DNA of 64,000 nt, from contig NZ_CP113431.1 in NCBI RefSeq assembly GCF_030506255.1, positions 3,731,001-3,795,000 on the forward strand. Reading direction: 5' to 3'. Shown piece by piece: positions 61,914 to 64,000 of the stretch (within the stretch, counting starts at the first letter, position 1; each line of letters begins with the position of its first letter). The position numbers and the translations under genes are program-made. The notes beneath the pieces were generated by a model. That model saw only the letters and a program-made list of their open reading frames with translations, had not been told where the DNA came from and made no database searches. Source of the stretch: Nocardioides sp. Arc9.136 (GTDB taxonomy: Bacteria; Actinomycetota; Actinomycetes; Propionibacteriales; Nocardioidaceae).

Positions 61914-63343
61914 CAGACGATGCTCCCTGCATCTAGCGACCATCGCGGGCCGTCGGGGGTGTCCTCGACCTCGATGCCGGCGGCCTTGATCCGGTCCCGG
62001 ATCGCGTCGGCGGTGGCGAAGTCCTTCGCCGCACGGGCCTGGGCCCGCTGGTCGAGGAGGCCGCGGACGAGGACGTCCACGGCGGTGGTCAGTGCGTCGG
62101 CCTTGTCGGAGGCACCGGAGGCGCCGCCCCAGGCGGGGTCGGCCGGGTCGAGGCCCAGCACGTCGAGCATGGCGCGCACCGCGGCGGCCTGGCCGCGTGC
62201 GCCCGCGGCGTCGCCGGCCTGCAGCAGCCGGTTGCCCTCGCGGACGGCGTCGTACAGCACGGCGACGGCGGCGGGCGTGCCGAGGTCGTCGTCCATCGCG
62301 TCGGCGAAGGCCTGCGGCAGCGCGCCGTCCTGCGCCGCCCCGGTGTCCGCGCCAACCCGGTCGAGGAAGCCCTCGACCCGGCGGAACCCCGCGGCGGACT
62401 CCTCGAGCGCCTCGAAGCTGAACTCGACGTGCGAGCGGTAGTGCGCGGCGACGAGGTAGAAGCGCAGCTCGATGCCGCGGAAGCGCTGGAGCACCGACGG
62501 GATGGTCAGGCTGTTGCCCAGCGACTTGCTCATCTTCTCGCCGGCGGTGGTGATCCAGGCGTTGTGCATCCAGTACGACGCGAACGGGTGCCCCGCCGCG
62601 CGGGACTGCGCCTGCTCGTTCTCGTGGTGGGGGAAGCGCAGGTCGACGCCACCGCCGTGGATGTCGAAGGCGCTGCCGAGGTACTTCCCGGCCATCGCCG
62701 AGCACTCGATGTGCCAGCCGGGCCGGCCGCGGCCCCAGGGGCTCGGCCAGGACGCGGTGAGCGGCTCGGAGTCCTTGCGGCCCTTCCACAGCGCGAAGTC
62801 GCGGGCGTCGCGCTTCCCGCGGGGGTCGGCGTCCTCCGCGGCCTCCATGTCGTCGATGCGCTGGGAGGTCAGCTCGCCGTACGCCGGCCAGGAGCGGACG
62901 TCGAAGTAGACGTCGCCGGAGCCGTCCTCGGCGGCGTAGGCGTGACCGCGCTCGATGAGCGCCTCGATCAGCTCGACCATCTCCGGCACGTGGCCGGTGG
63001 CCGCGGGCTCGTAGGTCGGCGGCGCGACGTTCAGCGCGGCGTACGCGGCGTCGAGCTCGCGCTTCATGATCGCGGCGTGGGCGTACCACGGGCGGCCGAG
63101 GCCGGCGGCCTTGCCGAGGATCTTGTCGTCGATGTCGGTGACGTTGCGGATGAACGTGACGTCGTAGCCGCTGTGCCGCAGCCAGCGCTGCAGGACGTCG
63201 AAGTTGACCCCCGAGCGGACGTGCCCGACGTGCGGCTCGGACTGCACCGTGAGGCCGCAGACGTACACGCTCGCCCTCCCCTCCTCCAGGGGGACGAAGT
63301 CGCGCACCTCGCGCGTCGCGGTGTCGTAGAGCCTCAGGGTCAC
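61913..63343 (-). CDS. cysS: Cysteinyl-tRNA synthetase
   Basis: 476 aa class I synthetase: [20 protein letters not shown] with the zinc Cys and the HIGH-type [30 protein letters not shown] outline (second zinc ligands), [11 protein letters not shown] and KMSKSLGN. Attaches Cys to tRNA-Cys. GTG start with GGAGGGG just before it and TAGACT slightly upstream. Confidence 0.97.
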   Translation of the reverse strand: MTLRLYDTATREVRDFVPLEEGRASVYVCGLTVQSEPHVGHVRSGVNFDVLQRWLRHSGYDVTFIRNVTDIDDKILGKAAGLGRPWYAHAAIMKRELDAAYAALNVAPPTYEPAATGHVPEMVELIEALIERGHAYAAEDGSGDVYFDVRSWPAYGELTSQRIDDMEAAEDADPRGKRDARDFALWKGRKDSEPLTASWPSPWGRGRPGWHIECSAMAGKYLGSAFDIHGGGVDLRFPHHENEQAQSRAAGHPFASYWMHNAWITTAGEKMSKSLGNSLTIPSVLQRFRGIELRFYLVAAHYRSHVEFSFEALEESAAGFRRVEGFLDRVGADTGAAQDGALPQAFADAMDDDLGTPAAVAVLYDAVREGNRLLQAGDAAGARGQAAAVRAMLDVLGLDPADPAWGGASGASDKADALTTAVDVLVRGLLDQRAQARAAKDFATADAIRDRIKAAGIEVEDTPDGPRWSLDAGSIV

Positions 63344-63440
63344 CCCTCCAGTCTAGGGACGGGGCGGGGTGCGGCCCGCATCCTCGGGCGCCCCGCTGTT
63401 CCTGTGACTCGTGGGGCGGATGTGACCTACCGTGGAGCCC

Positions 63441-64000
63441 ATGCGGCGGCTCCTCCCCCTCCTCCTGACCTGCGCCTTCCTCCCGCTCGTGCCCACGGCG
63501 GCCTCGGCGGCACCGGCGCGACCGATCTCCTACACCCAGTGGGACTCCCCCGCCGAGCTGCGCAGCGGCCGGCTGGAGGGGACGCGCGTCACGCGGGGCA
63601 CGCTCGTGCAGACCAAGGCCGCCGCCGGCAGGCGCACGCAGGGCGGCACGGCGTACGACGTCGGCCGGTGGTTCTCGCCGTGGACCAAGCCCGGGTTCGC
63701 GCTCACCGAGCTGATCGGCTCCTGGTCGGCCACCACGACCGGCGACAGCTGGATCGAGGTCGCCGTGCGAGGTCGCGCCGCCGGCGGTGGGCAGTCGAGC
63801 TGGGACGTGCTGGGCCGGTGGACCTCCGGTGACGGCTACACGAAGCGGACGAGCGTCGGCGGCCAGGGCGACGACCTCGCCGACGTCGCCGTCGACACCT
63901 GGAAGGCCCCCCGCGGCCTGGCGTCCTACCAGCTGCGCGTCTCGCTGGCGCGGCGCAGCGGCACCGCGGCCGCGGCCGTCGTCGACACCGTCGGCGCGGT
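63441..64000 (+). CDS. Secreted protein, peptidase-C39-family-like (3' end off window)
   Basis: At least 186 codons. Signal peptide (about 1-23, [22 protein letters not shown]). The visible domain, [58 protein letters not shown] and [25 protein letters not shown], resembles the N-terminal part of actinobacterial secreted proteins with a C39-like papain fold further on, which is outside the window. TACCGT (63428-63433) is 7 nt before the ATG, a leaderless promoter. Divergent from cysS. Confidence 0.7.
   Translation, partial: MRRLLPLLLTCAFLPLVPTAASAAPARPISYTQWDSPAELRSGRLEGTRVTRGTLVQTKAAAGRRTQGGTAYDVGRWFSPWTKPGFALTELIGSWSATTTGDSWIEVAVRGRAAGGGQSSWDVLGRWTSGDGYTKRTSVGGQGDDLADVAVDTWKAPRGLASYQLRVSLARRSGTAAAAVVDTVGA

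Overview
The window is 64 kb of a high-GC actinobacterial chromosome, most like a Nocardioides or other Nocardioidaceae. The pointers are the GC-rich third codon positions, many GTG starts, frequent leaderless promoters (a TANNNT box 6-7 nt before the start codon), a DUF222/13E12-type HNH gene, a DUF3263/LytR_C pair like mycobacterial Rv0430/Rv0431, an Eis-type acetyltransferase, a DUF4032 kinase-fold protein and a groEL preceded by CIRCE elements. There is no rRNA, prophage or CRISPR array. One tRNA (Thr, anticodon UGU) is present.

Layout. 1-14.4 kb: a molybdenum hydroxylase (form II aerobic CO dehydrogenase-like) region in two blocks on the minus strand. The structural genes coxS-coxL-coxM-coxG overlap at their ends. 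The maturation genes coxD-coxE-xdhC, plus a lipoprotein hydrolase and a GAF regulator, lie 5 kb upstream. Between the blocks sit an HNH/DUF222 gene bracketed by inverted copies of a palindromic repeat, a SnoaL-like gene and an HSL-type esterase. A MocA-type nucleotidyltransferase follows an ECF sigma/anti-sigma-like pair. 15.7-25.2 kb: groEL with two CIRCE operators, an ATP-grasp protein behind a tiny leader ORF, an NCS2 nucleobase permease, a SAM-I riboswitch controlling a threonine-synthase-like enzyme and a sulfur-carrier protein (probable MetM/MetO), otsB, DUF3263/LytR_C, and a Gfo/Idh oxidoreductase. 25.2-38.1 kb: a LuxR/HisKA_3 two-component system, otsA, an F420-type monooxygenase, an FMN-binding glutamate-synthase-like protein, an operon of hydrolase with histone-H1-like tail + GPH transporter + PLP decarboxylase, an HxlR regulator, a thioesterase, ung and a class III dioxygenase.

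38.1-46.9 kb: a triple-palindrome intergenic element, ALDH and GMC oxidoreductase, pdxY, tRNA-Thr with a very strong terminator, an SDR, a GH13 glucosidase and DUF4032. 46.9-55.5 kb: a long minus-strand operon of a branched-chain-amino-acid-type ABC transporter (binding lipoprotein, 30-codon mini-ORF, fused LivHM, LivG, LivF) continuing into a secreted glycine-rich wall-type protein and a two-TM protein with an HxxxC/CxxC tail. A TetR/MFS divergent pair follows. 56.9-64 kb: acyl-CoA dehydrogenase, Eis-like acetyltransferase, membrane metallophosphoesterase, rlmB, cysS and the start of a secreted peptidase-C39-family-like protein.

The signals most worth following are: the SAM-riboswitch metM/metO unit, whose carrier ends in Gly-Gly-Cys; the liv-type operon with its mini-ORF and surface proteins; a KstR-like operator motif at three loci (GMC/ALDH, SDR, ABC operon); the HNH gene bracketed by inverted repeats; and two intergenic palindrome families. 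All functional calls rest on reading the sequence; no database search was run.
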